Below, piece by piece: positions 50,134-63,077 of a stretch of 64,000 nucleotides of DNA. Position numbers and translations under genes: made by a program. This DNA comes from Pseudomonas sp. IB20. Lineage in GTDB: Bacteria > Pseudomonadota > Gammaproteobacteria > Pseudomonadales > Pseudomonadaceae. The notes under the pieces were generated by a model, which ran no database searches, was not told where the DNA came from, and saw only the letters and a program-made list of their open reading frames with translations. How positions within the stretch are numbered: position 1 is the first letter of the stretch; each line of letters starts with the position of its first letter. The stretch covers positions 1,599,810 to 1,663,809 of the forward strand of contig NZ_CP046103.1 of the NCBI RefSeq assembly GCF_009707325.1, written 5' to 3'.

Positions 50134-50832
50134 TTACTCCTCGCGCAGGGTCTGGATCATGTAGTTGACGTCAACGTCGCTGGCCAGCTTGTAGTGCTTG
50201 GTCAGCGGGTTGTAGGTCAGGCCGATGATGTCTTTGACGGTCAGCCCGGCCTGACGGCTCCAGGCGCCCAGTTCGGAAGGGCGGATGAATTTTTTGAAGT
50301 CGTGGGTGCCTCGCGGCAGCAGCTTCATGATGTATTCGGCGCCGATGATCGCGAACAGGTAGGCCTTGGGGTTGCGGTTGATGGTGGAGAAGAACACCTG
50401 GCCGCCCGGCTTGACCATGCGGAAGCAGGCGCGGATCACTGAGGACGGGTCCGGTACGTGCTCGAGCATCTCAAGGCAGGTGATCACGTCGAACTGCTCA
50501 GGCATTTCTTCGGCCAGGGCTTCGGCGGTGATCTGGCGGTATTCCACGCTCACACCGGACTCCAGCTGGTGCAACTGGGCCACGGCCAGCGGGGCTTCGC
50601 CCATGTCGATACCCATTACCGTGGCGCCACGCTGGGCCATCGCTTCGCTGAGGATGCCGCCGCCGCAACCAACGTCCAGCACCTTCTTGTCGGCCAGGTT
50701 GACGCGTTCGTCAATCCAGTTGACCCGCAGCGGGTTGATGTCGTGCAGCGGTTTGAACTCGCTTTCACGGTCCCACCAGCGGTGGGCCAGGGCTTCGAAT
50801 TTGGCGATTTCGGCGTGGTCGACGTTGCTCAT
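50134..50832 (-). CDS. ubiG: Ubiquinone biosynthesis O-methyltransferase UbiG
   Basis: UbiG performs both O-methylations of ubiquinone synthesis using SAM. The 232-residue protein has the class I methyltransferase motif [19 protein letters not shown] near residue 50, the GIDMGEAPL post-I acidic residue, and UbiG-typical [20 protein letters not shown] and [17 protein letters not shown]. The mupP start follows four bases after its stop. Confidence 0.95.
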   Translation of the reverse strand: MSNVDHAEIAKFEALAHRWWDRESEFKPLHDINPLRVNWIDERVNLADKKVLDVGCGGGILSEAMAQRGATVMGIDMGEAPLAVAQLHQLESGVSVEYRQITAEALAEEMPEQFDVITCLEMLEHVPDPSSVIRACFRMVKPGGQVFFSTINRNPKAYLFAIIGAEYIMKLLPRGTHDFKKFIRPSELGAWSRQAGLTVKDIIGLTYNPLTKHYKLASDVDVNYMIQTLREE

Positions 50833-50895
50833 GGTGAATCCTCTAAATCTGATAAATCGGTTTGCAGATGTTCAAGCGTAGGTTCAAACCCTGCG

Positions 50896-52227
50896 TTATT
50901 CGCTGTGCCCGCTGATGCGCTGGCCCCAGGCAATGGCCGTGGTGGTCAACTGTTGTTCATCCATGCGGGTCAATTGCCGGTCGTCGAGCAACTGCTTGCC
51001 GGCGACCCAAAGGTGTTTCACACAATCGCGTCCGGTGGCATATATAAGCTGTGAGACCGGATCGTAGATCGGTTGTTGCGCCAGCCCTGAAAGATCAAAG
51101 GCCACGATATCGGCGGCCTTGCCGACCTCCAGCGAGCCTATCTCGCTTTCCAGGCCCATGGCCCGTGCGCCGTTGAGCGTGGCCATACGCAGGGCACGGT
51201 GGGCATCCAGGGCGGTGGCCGAGCCGGCGACGGCCTTGGCCAGCATCGCGGCGGTACGGGTTTCGCCCAACAGGTCCAGGTCATTGTTGCTGGCGGCGCC
51301 GTCGGTGCCGATCGCCACATTGACGCCAGCCTGCCACAGACGCTCCACCGGGCAAAAGCCGCTGGCCAGTTTCAGGTTCGATTCCGGGCAATGGATGATG
51401 CTGGTGTTGCTTTCTACCAGCAAAGCCAGGTCGTCCTCGCTGATTTGGGTCATATGAACGGCCTGGAAGCGCGGGCCGAGCAAGCCGAGGCGGCCCAGGC
51501 GCGCCAAGGGGCGTTCACCGGTCTGCTCGACGGCTTGCTGCACTTCAAAAGCGGTTTCATGCACGTGCATGTGGATGGCCGCGTCCAGCTCCTCGGCGAT
51601 GATGCGGATCTTCTCCAGGTTCTCATCGCACACGGTGTAGGGCGCGTGCGGGCCGAAGGTGATCTTGATACGTGGGTGGTGCTTGAGGTCGCCGAACAGC
51701 TCTACACCCTGGCGAATCGCCTCATCGGCCGTGCTGGCGCCGGGAATCGGGAAGTCGAGGATCGGAATCGCGATCTGCGCGCGCATGCCGCTGTTGTGTA
51801 CGCAGTCGCTGGCGACCTTGGGGTAGAAATACATGTCGGAAAAGCACGTGATGCCGCCCTTGAGCTGCTCGGCGATGGCCAGGTCGGTGCCGTCGCGCAC
51901 GAAGGCTTCATCGACCCACTTGGCCTCGGCGGGCCAGATGTGCTTTTCCAGCCAGGTCATCAGCGGCAAATCATCGGCCAGCCCGCGGAACAGGCTCATC
52001 GCCGCATGGCCGTGGGCATTGATCAGGCCGGGGCTGAGCAGCATGCCCGGCAGCTCGCGCACTTCGGTGGCCGAAAGCTTCAGTGCGGCGGCCCGTGGCC
52101 CGATAAAGGCGATGCGCCCATCGCGAATGCCCAGGCCGTATTCCTTGAACACCACGCCGGCAGGTTCGACAGGTACCAGCCAGGTGGGCAGCAGCAACAC
52201 GTCGAGCGGGGCGGCAGTGGAGGTCAT
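50896..52227 (-). CDS. mtaD: 5'-methylthioadenosine/S-adenosylhomocysteine deaminase (TRZ/ATZ family)
   Basis: The 443-residue amidohydrolase has the metal-binding pair in [20 protein letters not shown], a further histidine in [13 protein letters not shown] and HMTQIS, and the aspartate in [20 protein letters not shown]. In Pseudomonas this gene converts methylthioadenosine to methylthioinosine for methionine salvage. It is divergent from mtnA, which acts later in the same salvage, supporting that substrate. Confidence 0.9.
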   Translation of the reverse strand: MTSTAAPLDVLLLPTWLVPVEPAGVVFKEYGLGIRDGRIAFIGPRAAALKLSATEVRELPGMLLSPGLINAHGHAAMSLFRGLADDLPLMTWLEKHIWPAEAKWVDEAFVRDGTDLAIAEQLKGGITCFSDMYFYPKVASDCVHNSGMRAQIAIPILDFPIPGASTADEAIRQGVELFGDLKHHPRIKITFGPHAPYTVCDENLEKIRIIAEELDAAIHMHVHETAFEVQQAVEQTGERPLARLGRLGLLGPRFQAVHMTQISEDDLALLVESNTSIIHCPESNLKLASGFCPVERLWQAGVNVAIGTDGAASNNDLDLLGETRTAAMLAKAVAGSATALDAHRALRMATLNGARAMGLESEIGSLEVGKAADIVAFDLSGLAQQPIYDPVSQLIYATGRDCVKHLWVAGKQLLDDRQLTRMDEQQLTTTAIAWGQRISGHSE

Positions 52228-52336
52228 CGCAGGCTTCTTCCCGGGCAGCTATAAAAGAAGGGCGAAGTATACCCGAGCGTCCAGGCTGGCGGATCGCTAT
52301 AATCGGCGGCTTTTGTTCATGAGTGCGGGGTAAGGG

Positions 52337-53407
52337 ATGCGCGACCGACTGTTAGCGGCAGAGAAAGTGAAGGCCATCCAATGGCGTGATGGCGCGCTGC
52401 ACCTGCTCGATCAGCGTGCCTTGCCGTCTCAGGAATCCTGGGTTGCCTGCACTACTGTGGCTGAAGTAGCCGATGCCATACGCACGATGGTAGTGCGCGG
52501 CGCCTCGGCCATTGGTATCAGCGCCGCCTATGGCCTGGTGCTCGCCGCCCGTGAATCCATGGCTGAAGGCGGTGACTGGCAGGCTGCGTGGGAAGAAGGC
52601 TACGCGCTATTGGCCGATACCCGTCCGACGGCGTCGAACCTGTTCTGGGCTTTGAAGCGCATGCGTGATCGCCTGGACCGCGTCAGCAAGCACGCCGACC
52701 CGCTGGCGGCGCTGGAAGCCGAAGCCATTGGGATCCATGAAAGCGACCGGGAAGCCAATGTGGTCATGGCCCAACTGGGTCTTGAGCGGATTCGCAAGCA
52801 CCAGGGCAACCCCCAGGCGATCCTGACCCATGGCAATACTGGCGCACTGGCGACCGGCGGTGTCGGCACGGCCCTCGGGGTGATTCGTGCGGCCTTCCTG
52901 GAAGGCTTGGTCGAGCGTGTCTACGTCAACGAAACGCGGCCTTGGCTGCAAGGTTCGCGGCTGACGGCGTGGGAGCTGGCGGGCGAGGGCATCCCGGTCA
53001 CGGTGAATACTGACTCGGCCGGCGCGCATATCCTCAAGACCAAAGGGGTGACCTGGGTGGTTGTCGGCGCCGACTGCATTGCCGCCAATGGTGATGTGGT
53101 AAGCAAGATCGGCACTTACCAGTTAGCCGTGTGCGCCATGCACCACGGCGTGCGTTTTATGGTGGTGGCGCCGAGTTCGACGCTGGATTTGATGATGGCA
53201 ACGGGCGATGACGTCGCGCTGGAAGAGCGTGATCCCGGTGAATTGTTGGATGTCATGGGGCAGCGCTTGGAGGTGGCTGCTTTTAATCCGGTATTTGACG
53301 TGACGCCAGCCGATCTGATTGATGTGATCGTCACGGAAAAGGGCGTTGTTGAGCGTCCGGATACGGCCAAGCTGGCCAAGTTGATGTGCCGTAAGCGCCT
53401 GCATTGA
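52337..53407 (+). CDS. mtnA: Methylthioribose-1-phosphate isomerase MtnA
   Basis: The 356-residue protein belongs to the eIF2B-like isomerase family. It converts methylthioribose-1-phosphate to the ribulose form in methionine salvage. Landmarks are [30 protein letters not shown] [39 protein letters not shown] (catalytic region) and [20 protein letters not shown] with the conserved Asp. The gene is divergent from mtaD, so the shared 109-bp spacer probably controls both salvage genes. Confidence 0.95.
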   Translation: MRDRLLAAEKVKAIQWRDGALHLLDQRALPSQESWVACTTVAEVADAIRTMVVRGASAIGISAAYGLVLAARESMAEGGDWQAAWEEGYALLADTRPTASNLFWALKRMRDRLDRVSKHADPLAALEAEAIGIHESDREANVVMAQLGLERIRKHQGNPQAILTHGNTGALATGGVGTALGVIRAAFLEGLVERVYVNETRPWLQGSRLTAWELAGEGIPVTVNTDSAGAHILKTKGVTWVVVGADCIAANGDVVSKIGTYQLAVCAMHHGVRFMVVAPSSTLDLMMATGDDVALEERDPGELLDVMGQRLEVAAFNPVFDVTPADLIDVIVTEKGVVERPDTAKLAKLMCRKRLH

Positions 53408-53432
53408 GGGCTTTGCTGTCTGTGGAACCGTC

Positions 53433-53507
53433 ATCGCAGGCCAGCCAGCTCCCACACTCACTGTGTTCACAAATCAACAGGTGGGAGCGGGCTTGCCCGC
53501 GATTGGC
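53433..53507. repeat. Two outward REP half-elements in the mtnA-gyrA gap
   Basis: GCAGGCCAGCCAGCTCCCAC and GTGGGAGCGGGCTTGCCCGC lie 24 bases apart in the opposite orientation from a REPIN. The rest of the 422-bp gap holds no gene and probably contains the gyrA promoter. Confidence 0.75.
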
Positions 53508-53829
53508 CTTAAAAGTCAATAAACCCCTCGCATCTGCCCCGGAAAAATAGCACCACCCTATCTCTGAGCCTCTCTCGTCGCCTTCAAGCCTGTCATCCGT
53601 CAACTTACTATGCTCCATGCGCATCAGGGGGATAGGTGCGTGGCGGCGATTGTGATAACATCCGGCGGTTTCCAGGGCTGCCTCAAGGGGCCGCCTATAA
53701 CGTGCAGATCCGTGTCATAACTCGTTGATTTGTCGTAAGTCGTTGTCAGGCACTCTGCCGGCAGCGGCGAGCTTCGTTCGTCCCATAGGATGTGACGAGG
53801 TTTCACCCGAAAAAGGAATCAGGCTTCTC

Positions 53830-56487
<2,658 letters not shown>

Positions 56488-56572
56488 GCGGACACACAGG
56501 GGGCGGATGAAGATTCGCCCCCTTGTTGTTTGTCCCCTTTGAAATACTTGGCTTTTGTCTGGGGCCGTTCCC

Positions 56573-56660
56573 TGTGGGAGCTGGCTTGCCTGCGATAGCA
56601 TCACCGCGGTACCCGTTGAACTACCGAGGTGCCTGTATCGCAGGCAAGCCAACTCCCGCG
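56573..56660. repeat. REPIN between gyrA and serC
   Basis: Arms GTGGGAGCTGGCTTGCCTGC and complement ending ACTCCCGCG enclose about 40 bases. It may separate gyrA from the serC operon. Confidence 0.88.
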
Positions 56661-56731
56661 TGGGTTTGCTTCAGATAAAGGTTGTTGCCGAACATGATTG
56701 CAGCCCCAACCAGATCAGAGTGAGATTGGAT

Positions 56732-57817
56732 GTGAGCAAGAGAGCCTATAACTTCTGTGCCGGTCCCGCGGCGCTTCCTGAAGCAGTCCTGCAGCGCGCG
56801 CAGGGTGAACTCCTCGACTGGCATGGAAAAGGCCTCTCTGTGATGGAAATGAGCCATCGCAGCGATGAGTTCGTGTCCATCGCCACCAAGGCCGAGCAGG
56901 ATCTGCGCGACTTGCTGGGCATCCCCTCCAACTACAAAGTGCTGTTCCTGCAGGGCGGCGCGAGCCAGCAGTTCGCCCAGATCCCGCTGAACCTGCTGCC
57001 GGAAGACGGCACCGCCGACTATATCGACACCGGTATCTGGGGGCAGAAGGCGATTGAAGAGGCCTCGCGCTATGGTCACGTCAATGTGGCCGGCACCGCC
57101 AAGCCTTACGACTACTTCGCCATTCCCGGTCAGAACGAATGGAAGCTGTCGAAGGATGCTGCCTACGTTCACTACGTAGCCAACGAAACCATCGGCGGCC
57201 TGGAATTCGACTGGGTGCCGCAAGTGGGTGATGTGCCGCTGGTGTGCGACATGTCCTCGGACATCCTCTCGCGCCCGATTGATGTGTCCCAGTACGGCAT
57301 GATCTACGCCGGCGCGCAGAAGAACATCGGCCCCAGCGGTATCCTGGTCAACATCGTCCGTGAAGACCTGCTGGGTCGCGCGCGCTCGGTGTGCCCGACC
57401 ATGCTCAACTACAAGGTCGCGGCCGATAATGGTTCGATGTACAACACCCCGCCGGCGTTCGCCTGGTACCTGTCGGGCCTGGTGTTCGAGTGGCTCAAAG
57501 AGCAGGGCGGTGTCGCCGCCATGGGCAAGCTCAACGAAGAGAAGAAGCGCACCCTGTACGACTTCATCGACGCCAGCGGCCTGTACAGCAACCCGATCAA
57601 CCTGACCGACCGCTCGTGGATGAACGTGCCGTTCCGTCTGGCTGACGACCGTCTGGACAAGCCATTCCTGGCCGGTGCCGACGCACGTGGCCTGCTGAAC
57701 CTCAAGGGCCACCGTTCGGTAGGTGGCATGCGCGCCTCCATCTACAACGCTGTCGACATCAACGCCATCAAGGCGCTGGTGGCCTACATGGCAGAGTTCG
57801 AAAAGGAACACGGCTAA
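56732..57817 (+). CDS. serC: Phosphoserine aminotransferase SerC
   Basis: This PLP enzyme makes 3-phosphoserine for serine and also serves pyridoxine synthesis. The product has 361 residues from GTG at 56732 (MSKRAYNFCAGPAALPEAVL); the overlapping ATG at 56730 is out of frame. Landmarks are FLQGGASQQFAQIPLNLL, the PLP lysine in IYAGAQKNIGPSG, and RASIYNAVDINAIKALV. The frame upstream of 56732 runs through the REPIN and is not natural. It overlaps pheA (TAATG), so the two are translationally coupled. Confidence 0.95.
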   Translation: MSKRAYNFCAGPAALPEAVLQRAQGELLDWHGKGLSVMEMSHRSDEFVSIATKAEQDLRDLLGIPSNYKVLFLQGGASQQFAQIPLNLLPEDGTADYIDTGIWGQKAIEEASRYGHVNVAGTAKPYDYFAIPGQNEWKLSKDAAYVHYVANETIGGLEFDWVPQVGDVPLVCDMSSDILSRPIDVSQYGMIYAGAQKNIGPSGILVNIVREDLLGRARSVCPTMLNYKVAADNGSMYNTPPAFAWYLSGLVFEWLKEQGGVAAMGKLNEEKKRTLYDFIDASGLYSNPINLTDRSWMNVPFRLADDRLDKPFLAGADARGLLNLKGHRSVGGMRASIYNAVDINAIKALVAYMAEFEKEHG

Positions 57818-58911
57818 TGTCTGAGCAAGAACTCAAAGCTCTGCGCGTACGCATTGACAGCCTGGACGAGAAAGTCCTGGAGCTGATCAGTGAGCGCGCG
57901 CGGTGCGCCCAGGAAGTTGCACGAGTGAAGATGGCGTCTCTGGCGGAAGGCGAAGTGCCGGTATTCTACCGGCCTGAGCGCGAAGCCCAGGTGCTCAAGC
58001 GCGTCATGGAGCGCAACCAGGGCCCGCTGGGCAACGAAGAGATGGCGCGGTTGTTCCGTGAAATCATGTCTTCGTGCCTGGCACTGGAGCAGCCGCTGAA
58101 AGTGGCTTACCTCGGCCCTGAGGGCACCTTCACCCAAGCAGCAGCCATGAAGCACTTCGGCCACGCCGTGATCAGCAAGCCGATGGCGGCGATCGACGAA
58201 GTGTTTCGTGAAGTGGCCGCTGGTGCGGTGAACTTTGGCGTGGTGCCGGTGGAGAACTCCACTGAAGGCGCGGTCAACCACACGCTGGACAGCTTCCTTG
58301 AGCACGACATGGTGATCTGCGGTGAAGTTGAGCTGCGTATCCACCACCACTTGCTGGTGGGCGAGAACACCAAGACCGACAGCATCAGCCGTATCTACTC
58401 CCACGCTCAGTCCCTGGCCCAGTGCCGCAAGTGGCTGGACGCCCATTACCCGAATGTCGAGCGCGTGGCGGTGTCCAGCAACGCCGAAGCGGCCAAGCGG
58501 GTCAAGGGTGAGTGGAATTCGGCGGCGATTGCCGGCGATATGGCCGCTGGCCTGTACGGCCTGACGCGTCTGGCCGAGAAAATCGAGGACCGCCCGGACA
58601 ACTCCACGCGCTTCTTGATGATCGGCAGCCAGGAAGTGCCGCCGACCGGCGACGACAAGACTTCGATCATCGTCTCCATGAGCAACAAGCCCGGCGCGCT
58701 GCATGAGCTGCTGGTGCCGTTCCACGACAACGGGATTGACCTGACGCGAATCGAGACGCGCCCTTCGCGCAGCGGTAAATGGACTTATGTGTTCTTTATC
58801 GACTTCATCGGCCATCACCGCGACCCACTGGTTAAAGGTGTGCTGGAGAAAATCAGTCAGGAAGCCGTAGCACTCAAGGTGCTGGGCTCTTACCCGAAAG
58901 CGGTTTTGTGA
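57817..58911 (+). CDS. pheA: Bifunctional chorismate mutase/prephenate dehydratase PheA
   Basis: The 364-residue P-protein directs chorismate to phenylpyruvate for phenylalanine. The chorismate mutase domain is at about 5-90 (LRVRIDSLDEKVLELISERA). The prephenate dehydratase domain runs from about 96 (VAYLGPEGTFTQAAAMKHFG, and the TRF motif in DNSTRFLMIG). A C-terminal ACT domain for phenylalanine feedback follows (SNKPGALHELLVPFHDNGID, then RIETRPS). It starts within the serC stop codon and is followed by hisC after nine bases. Confidence 0.96.
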   Translation: MSEQELKALRVRIDSLDEKVLELISERARCAQEVARVKMASLAEGEVPVFYRPEREAQVLKRVMERNQGPLGNEEMARLFREIMSSCLALEQPLKVAYLGPEGTFTQAAAMKHFGHAVISKPMAAIDEVFREVAAGAVNFGVVPVENSTEGAVNHTLDSFLEHDMVICGEVELRIHHHLLVGENTKTDSISRIYSHAQSLAQCRKWLDAHYPNVERVAVSSNAEAAKRVKGEWNSAAIAGDMAAGLYGLTRLAEKIEDRPDNSTRFLMIGSQEVPPTGDDKTSIIVSMSNKPGALHELLVPFHDNGIDLTRIETRPSRSGKWTYVFFIDFIGHHRDPLVKGVLEKISQEAVALKVLGSYPKAVL

Positions 58912-58920
58912 GGCTTTAAC

Positions 58921-60033
58921 ATGAGTGGCAACTTCCTCACCCTGGCTCAGCCGGGCGTGCAACAACTGTCGCCTTACGTTCCAGGCAAGCCTGTGGACGA
59001 GCTGGCGCGTGAGTTGAACCTGGACCCGTCGAAGATCGTAAAGCTGGCCAGCAACGAAAACCCGCTGGGCCCAAGCCCCAAGGTGTTGGCGGCGATTCGT
59101 GAAGCGCTGGCTGAGCTGACCCGCTATCCGGACGGTAACGGTTTTGCCCTCAAGTCCCTGCTGGCGGAAAACTGCCGGGTCGAGCTGAACCAAGTGACCT
59201 TGGGTAACGGTTCCAACGACATTCTTGAGTTGGTCGGCCGCGCCTACCTCGCGCCTGGCTTGAATGCGGTGTTCAGCGAGCACGCTTTTGCCGTCTATCC
59301 GATTGTCACTCAGGCGGTGGGTGCTGACGCGCGCGTTATTCCGGCCAAGGATTGGGGGCATGACCTGCCGGCCATGCTGGCGGCCATCGACGCCCAGACC
59401 CGTGTGGTGTTTATCGCCAACCCTAACAACCCGACCGGCACCTGGTTTGATGCGCAGGCGTTGAACGACTTTCTGCAAGACGTACCGGAGCACGTGCTGG
59501 TAGTGCTGGACGAGGCCTACATCGAGTACGCCGAAGGCAGCGACCTGCCGGACGGCCTGGATTTCCTCGCGGCTTACCCGAACCTGCTGGTGTCGCGTAC
59601 GTTCTCCAAGGCCTATGGCCTGGCCTCGCTGCGGTTGGGTTACGGCCTGTCCACGGCGGTGGTGGCCGATGTGCTGAACCGCGTGCGCCAACCGTTCAAC
59701 GTCAACAGCCTCGCCCTGGCGGCGGCCTGTGCGGCGGTGAAGGATGCCGAATACCTGGAAGAAGGCCGTCGCATCAACGAAAGCGGCATGCTGCAACTGC
59801 AGGAAGGCTTCCGTGAGTTGGGCTTGGGCTGGATTCCGTCCAAGGGCAACTTCATTTGCGTCGACCTTGGTCAACCGGCTGCGCCGGTCTTTCAGGGCCT
59901 GCTGCGCGAAGGCGTGATTGTGCGCCCGGTGGCCAACTACGGCATGCCGAACCACCTGCGTATCACCATCGGTTTGCCGGCGGAAAACAGCCGCTTCCTG
60001 GAGGCGTTGGCCAAGGTTCTGGCTCGTGGTTGA
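58921..60033 (+). CDS. hisC: Histidinol-phosphate/aromatic aminotransferase HisC
   Basis: The 370-residue class I/II aminotransferase has SNENPLGPSPKVLAAIREAL near the start, the phosphate-binding GNGSNDILELVGRAYL, NPNNPTGTWFD, and the PLP lysine in SRTFSKAYGLASLRLGYGL. In Pseudomonas this paralogue (hisC2 type) lies in the aromatic operon between pheA and tyrA-aroA, so aromatic transamination is a likely physiological role beside histidine. The stop overlaps or abuts the next gene's candidate starts. Confidence 0.93.
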   Translation: MSGNFLTLAQPGVQQLSPYVPGKPVDELARELNLDPSKIVKLASNENPLGPSPKVLAAIREALAELTRYPDGNGFALKSLLAENCRVELNQVTLGNGSNDILELVGRAYLAPGLNAVFSEHAFAVYPIVTQAVGADARVIPAKDWGHDLPAMLAAIDAQTRVVFIANPNNPTGTWFDAQALNDFLQDVPEHVLVVLDEAYIEYAEGSDLPDGLDFLAAYPNLLVSRTFSKAYGLASLRLGYGLSTAVVADVLNRVRQPFNVNSLALAAACAAVKDAEYLEEGRRINESGMLQLQEGFRELGLGWIPSKGNFICVDLGQPAAPVFQGLLREGVIVRPVANYGMPNHLRITIGLPAENSRFLEALAKVLARG

Positions 60034-60061
60034 TGTCACTGCATTGCAACCTGCTGTGCCT

Positions 60062-62272
60062 ATGGTCGGTCGCTTGGTGGTGGTCGGTCTGGGGTTGATC
60101 GGCGGCTCCTTCGCCAAAGGCCTGCGTGAAAGCGGGTTGTGCGGCGAAGTGGTCGGTGTGGACCTGGACCCACAATCGCGCAAGTTGGCGGTTGAGTTGG
60201 GCGTGGTGGATCGCTGTGAAGCTGACCTGGCGCTCGCATGCCAGGGCGCGGATGTGATCCAGCTCGCTGTGCCGATTCTGGCCATGGAGAAGCTGCTGGC
60301 TTTGCTGGCCGAGATGGACTTGGGCCAGGCGATCCTGACGGACGTCGGCAGTGCCAAAGGCAATGTGGTGCGCGCGGCACAACTCGCGTTTGGCGGCATG
60401 CCGGCGCGTTTTGTGCCGGGCCACCCGATTGCCGGTTCCGAGCAGAGCGGGGTGGAGGCGTCCAATGCGCAGCTGTTCCGCCGCCATAAGGTGATCCTGA
60501 CGCCACTTGAGCAAACCGATCCGGCGGCGTTGGCTGTGGTTGATCGGCTGTGGCGCGAGCTGGGCGCGGATGTCGAGCATATGCAGGTCGAGCGCCACGA
60601 CGAAGTGCTGGCGGCGACCAGTCATTTGCCGCATCTGCTGGCGTTTGGTCTAGTGGATTCGCTGGCCAAGCGTAACGAAAACCTCGACATTTTCCGCTAC
60701 GCCGCCGGTGGCTTCCGCGATTTCACGCGCATTGCCGGCAGCGACCCGGTGATGTGGCACGACATCTTCCTTGCCAATCGCGAGGCGGTATTGCGCACCC
60801 TGGACACCTTCCGCAGTGACCTCGACGCCTTGCGCGACGCGGTGGATGCCGGGGACGGCCATCAATTACTGGGCGTTTTCACCCGTGCAAGGGTGGCGCG
60901 TGAGCATTTCAGCAAGATCCTGGCTCGCCGGGCCTACATGGAAACTGCCGTGAACGCCGATGAGCTGACCTTTCTCGCCAGCCCGGGTGGCCGCTTGAGC
61001 GGGCAGATTCGGATGCCGGGCGACAAGTCGATCTCCCATCGCTCGATCATGCTTGGTTCATTGGCCGATGGTGTGACCGAGGTTGAAGGTTTTCTTGAAG
61101 GTGAAGATGCCCTGGCAACCTTGCAGGCGTTTCGTGACATGGGCGTGGTGATTGAAGGGCCGCACCATGGGCGCGTGACCATTCATGGCGTTGGCTTGCA
61201 TGGCTTGAAACCAGCGCCGGGGCCGATTTACCTGGGTAACTCCGGGACGTCCATGCGCCTGCTGTCCGGGTTGCTGGCGGCGCAGAGCTTCGACAGTGTC
61301 TTGACCGGTGATGCTTCACTGTCCAAGCGCCCAATGAGCCGCGTGGTCACGCCGCTGCGGGAAATGGGAGCCGTGATCGAGACCGGGCCGCAAGGGCACC
61401 CGCCGTTGACCATTCGCGGTGGCCAGGCATTGAAGGGGCTGACCTACACGCTGCCGATGGCCAGTGCGCAGGTCAAATCCTGCCTGTTGCTGGCAGGTTT
61501 GTACGCCGAGGGTAAAACCTCGGTGACTGAGCCGGCCCCGACCCGTGATCATACCGAGCGAATGCTGCGCGGCTTCGGGTACCCGGTGCAGGTGCAGGGC
61601 GCTACGGCGTCGATCGAGTCGGGCCATGCATTGACCGCCACGCATATTGAGGTGCCGGGGGATATTTCTTCTTCTGCATTCTTCTTGGTGGCGGCGTCGA
61701 TTGCCGAAGGCTCCGAGTTGTTGCTGGAGCATGTGGGGATCAACCCGACACGTACCGGGGTGATCGATATCCTGCGGCTGATGGGCGCGGATATCACCCT
61801 GGAAAACCTGCGTGAGGTCGGCGGTGAACCGGTTGCGGACCTGCGCGTGCGTGCTGCTGCGCTGAAGGGCATCGAGATTCCTGAGGCGTTGGTGTCGCTG
61901 GCTATTGATGAGTTCCCGGTGTTGTTCGTCGCGGCGGCCTGCGCTGAGGGCCGCACTGTATTGCGCGGCGCTGCAGAGCTGCGCGTGAAAGAGTCCGACC
62001 GTATTCAGGTCATGGCCGACGGTCTGTTGGCATTGGGCGTGAAGTGTGAACCGACACCTGATGGGATTATCATTGACGGGGGCCTGATAGGCGGGGGCGA
62101 CGTGCATGCCCATGGCGACCACCGGATTGCCATGGCCTTCAGCGTGGCGTCCTTACGGGCTACTGCGCCGATTCGTATTCGTGACTGCGCCAATGTAGCT
62201 ACATCTTTTCCGAATTTTCTTACACTGTGTGCCCATGTCGGCATCCGTGTTGCCCAAGAGGCTCAATTGTGA
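60062..62272 (+). CDS. tyrA-aroA: Bifunctional prephenate dehydrogenase/EPSP synthase (TyrA-AroA fusion)
   Basis: The 736-residue fusion is characteristic of Pseudomonas. The N-terminal 290 or so residues are TyrA: NAD motif [15 protein letters not shown], and [20 protein letters not shown]. The remainder is Aro[57 protein letters not shown] and [15 protein letters not shown]. It feeds and drains the chorismate pathway in one polypeptide. The start is uncertain: ATG 60062 matches the usual Rossmann start, while GTG 60026, inside hisC with AAGG upstream, would add 12 residues. The cmk start overlaps its stop. Confidence 0.94.
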   Translation: MVGRLVVVGLGLIGGSFAKGLRESGLCGEVVGVDLDPQSRKLAVELGVVDRCEADLALACQGADVIQLAVPILAMEKLLALLAEMDLGQAILTDVGSAKGNVVRAAQLAFGGMPARFVPGHPIAGSEQSGVEASNAQLFRRHKVILTPLEQTDPAALAVVDRLWRELGADVEHMQVERHDEVLAATSHLPHLLAFGLVDSLAKRNENLDIFRYAAGGFRDFTRIAGSDPVMWHDIFLANREAVLRTLDTFRSDLDALRDAVDAGDGHQLLGVFTRARVAREHFSKILARRAYMETAVNADELTFLASPGGRLSGQIRMPGDKSISHRSIMLGSLADGVTEVEGFLEGEDALATLQAFRDMGVVIEGPHHGRVTIHGVGLHGLKPAPGPIYLGNSGTSMRLLSGLLAAQSFDSVLTGDASLSKRPMSRVVTPLREMGAVIETGPQGHPPLTIRGGQALKGLTYTLPMASAQVKSCLLLAGLYAEGKTSVTEPAPTRDHTERMLRGFGYPVQVQGATASIESGHALTATHIEVPGDISSSAFFLVAASIAEGSELLLEHVGINPTRTGVIDILRLMGADITLENLREVGGEPVADLRVRAAALKGIEIPEALVSLAIDEFPVLFVAAACAEGRTVLRGAAELRVKESDRIQVMADGLLALGVKCEPTPDGIIIDGGLIGGGDVHAHGDHRIAMAFSVASLRATAPIRIRDCANVATSFPNFLTLCAHVGIRVAQEAQL

Positions 62273-62958
62273 ATATCAAAGCACCGGTGATTACCATCGA
62301 CGGGCCAAGCGGCTCGGGCAAAGGCACCATCGCCGGCATTCTGGCCAAGCGCCTGGGTTGGTGCCTGCTCGATTCCGGCGCGCTGTACCGCGTGCTGGCG
62401 TTTGCCGCACGCAACCATGGCGTCGACCTGACCAACGAAGAATCCCTGAAGCTGCTGGCGGCGCACCTGGATGTGCAGTTCGTCGGCGCGACGGAAGGTC
62501 ATCCGCAGCGCATCATCCTTGAAGGCGATGACGTCACCGATGATCTGCGCAACGAACAAGTCGGTTCCTGGGCTTCCCAGGTTGCCGCGCTGCCGGCCGT
62601 GCGTGACGCATTGCTGCAGCGTCAGCGGGCTTTTCAGGAGCCGCCGGGTCTTGTCGCCGATGGTCGTGACATGGGCACCGTGGTGTTTCCGGAAGCGCCG
62701 CTGAAGATTTTCCTGACCGCCAGCGCCGAGGAACGGGCTCGCCGCCGTTACTTGCAGTTGAAGGAAAAAGTCGATGGTGTTAGTCTGTCGAGTCTGCTAG
62801 ATGAGATCCGTGCACGCGATGAGCGTGATACCCAGCGTGCGGTAGCCCCGCTTAAGCCGGCGGCTGACGCCATACAGCTGGATTCCACGGAGTTGTCCAT
62901 CGAGCAGGTGCTGGAACGCATCTTGAGTGAAATCGCCATTCGCGATATCGCCGGGTGA
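62269..62958 (+). CDS. cmk: Cytidylate kinase
   Basis: The enzyme phosphorylates CMP and dCMP. The product has 229 residues from GTG at 62269, overlapping the tyrA-aroA stop by four bases (GTGA). The Walker [21 protein letters not shown] is at residues 9-28. The CMP-binding insert has [11 protein letters not shown], and the catalytic strand has [20 protein letters not shown]. The lid region is [10 protein letters not shown]. It precedes rpsA, the usual bacterial order. Confidence 0.96.
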   Translation: MNIKAPVITIDGPSGSGKGTIAGILAKRLGWCLLDSGALYRVLAFAARNHGVDLTNEESLKLLAAHLDVQFVGATEGHPQRIILEGDDVTDDLRNEQVGSWASQVAALPAVRDALLQRQRAFQEPPGLVADGRDMGTVVFPEAPLKIFLTASAEERARRRYLQLKEKVDGVSLSSLLDEIRARDERDTQRAVAPLKPAADAIQLDSTELSIEQVLERILSEIAIRDIAG

Positions 62959-63018
62959 CCAAGAAGGCTGCAGGGGACCAGTCATAGTCCTGCGGTGCTT
63001 CTTCTAATTGAAACTAAC

Positions 63019-63038
63019 CCACACCGTCTGGGGTGTGG
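63019..63038 (+). promoter_or_regulatory. Hairpin in the rpsA leader
   Basis: CCACACC pairs with GGTGTGG around a 6-nt loop, 40 bp before the rpsA start. No T-run follows, so it is more likely part of a translational leader than a terminator. Ribosomal protein S1 is autoregulated in enterobacteria through its leader. Confidence 0.4.
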
Positions 63039-63077
63039 AGATGGGCGTATTCTTCGCCCTTATCAACAGGAATTAAA

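Noticed and set aside
57814..60465. Long minus-strand open frame across pheA and hisC
   Set aside because: Antisense to two clear enzymes with complete motifs; the composition (Gln, His, Arg rich) is typical of shadow frames.
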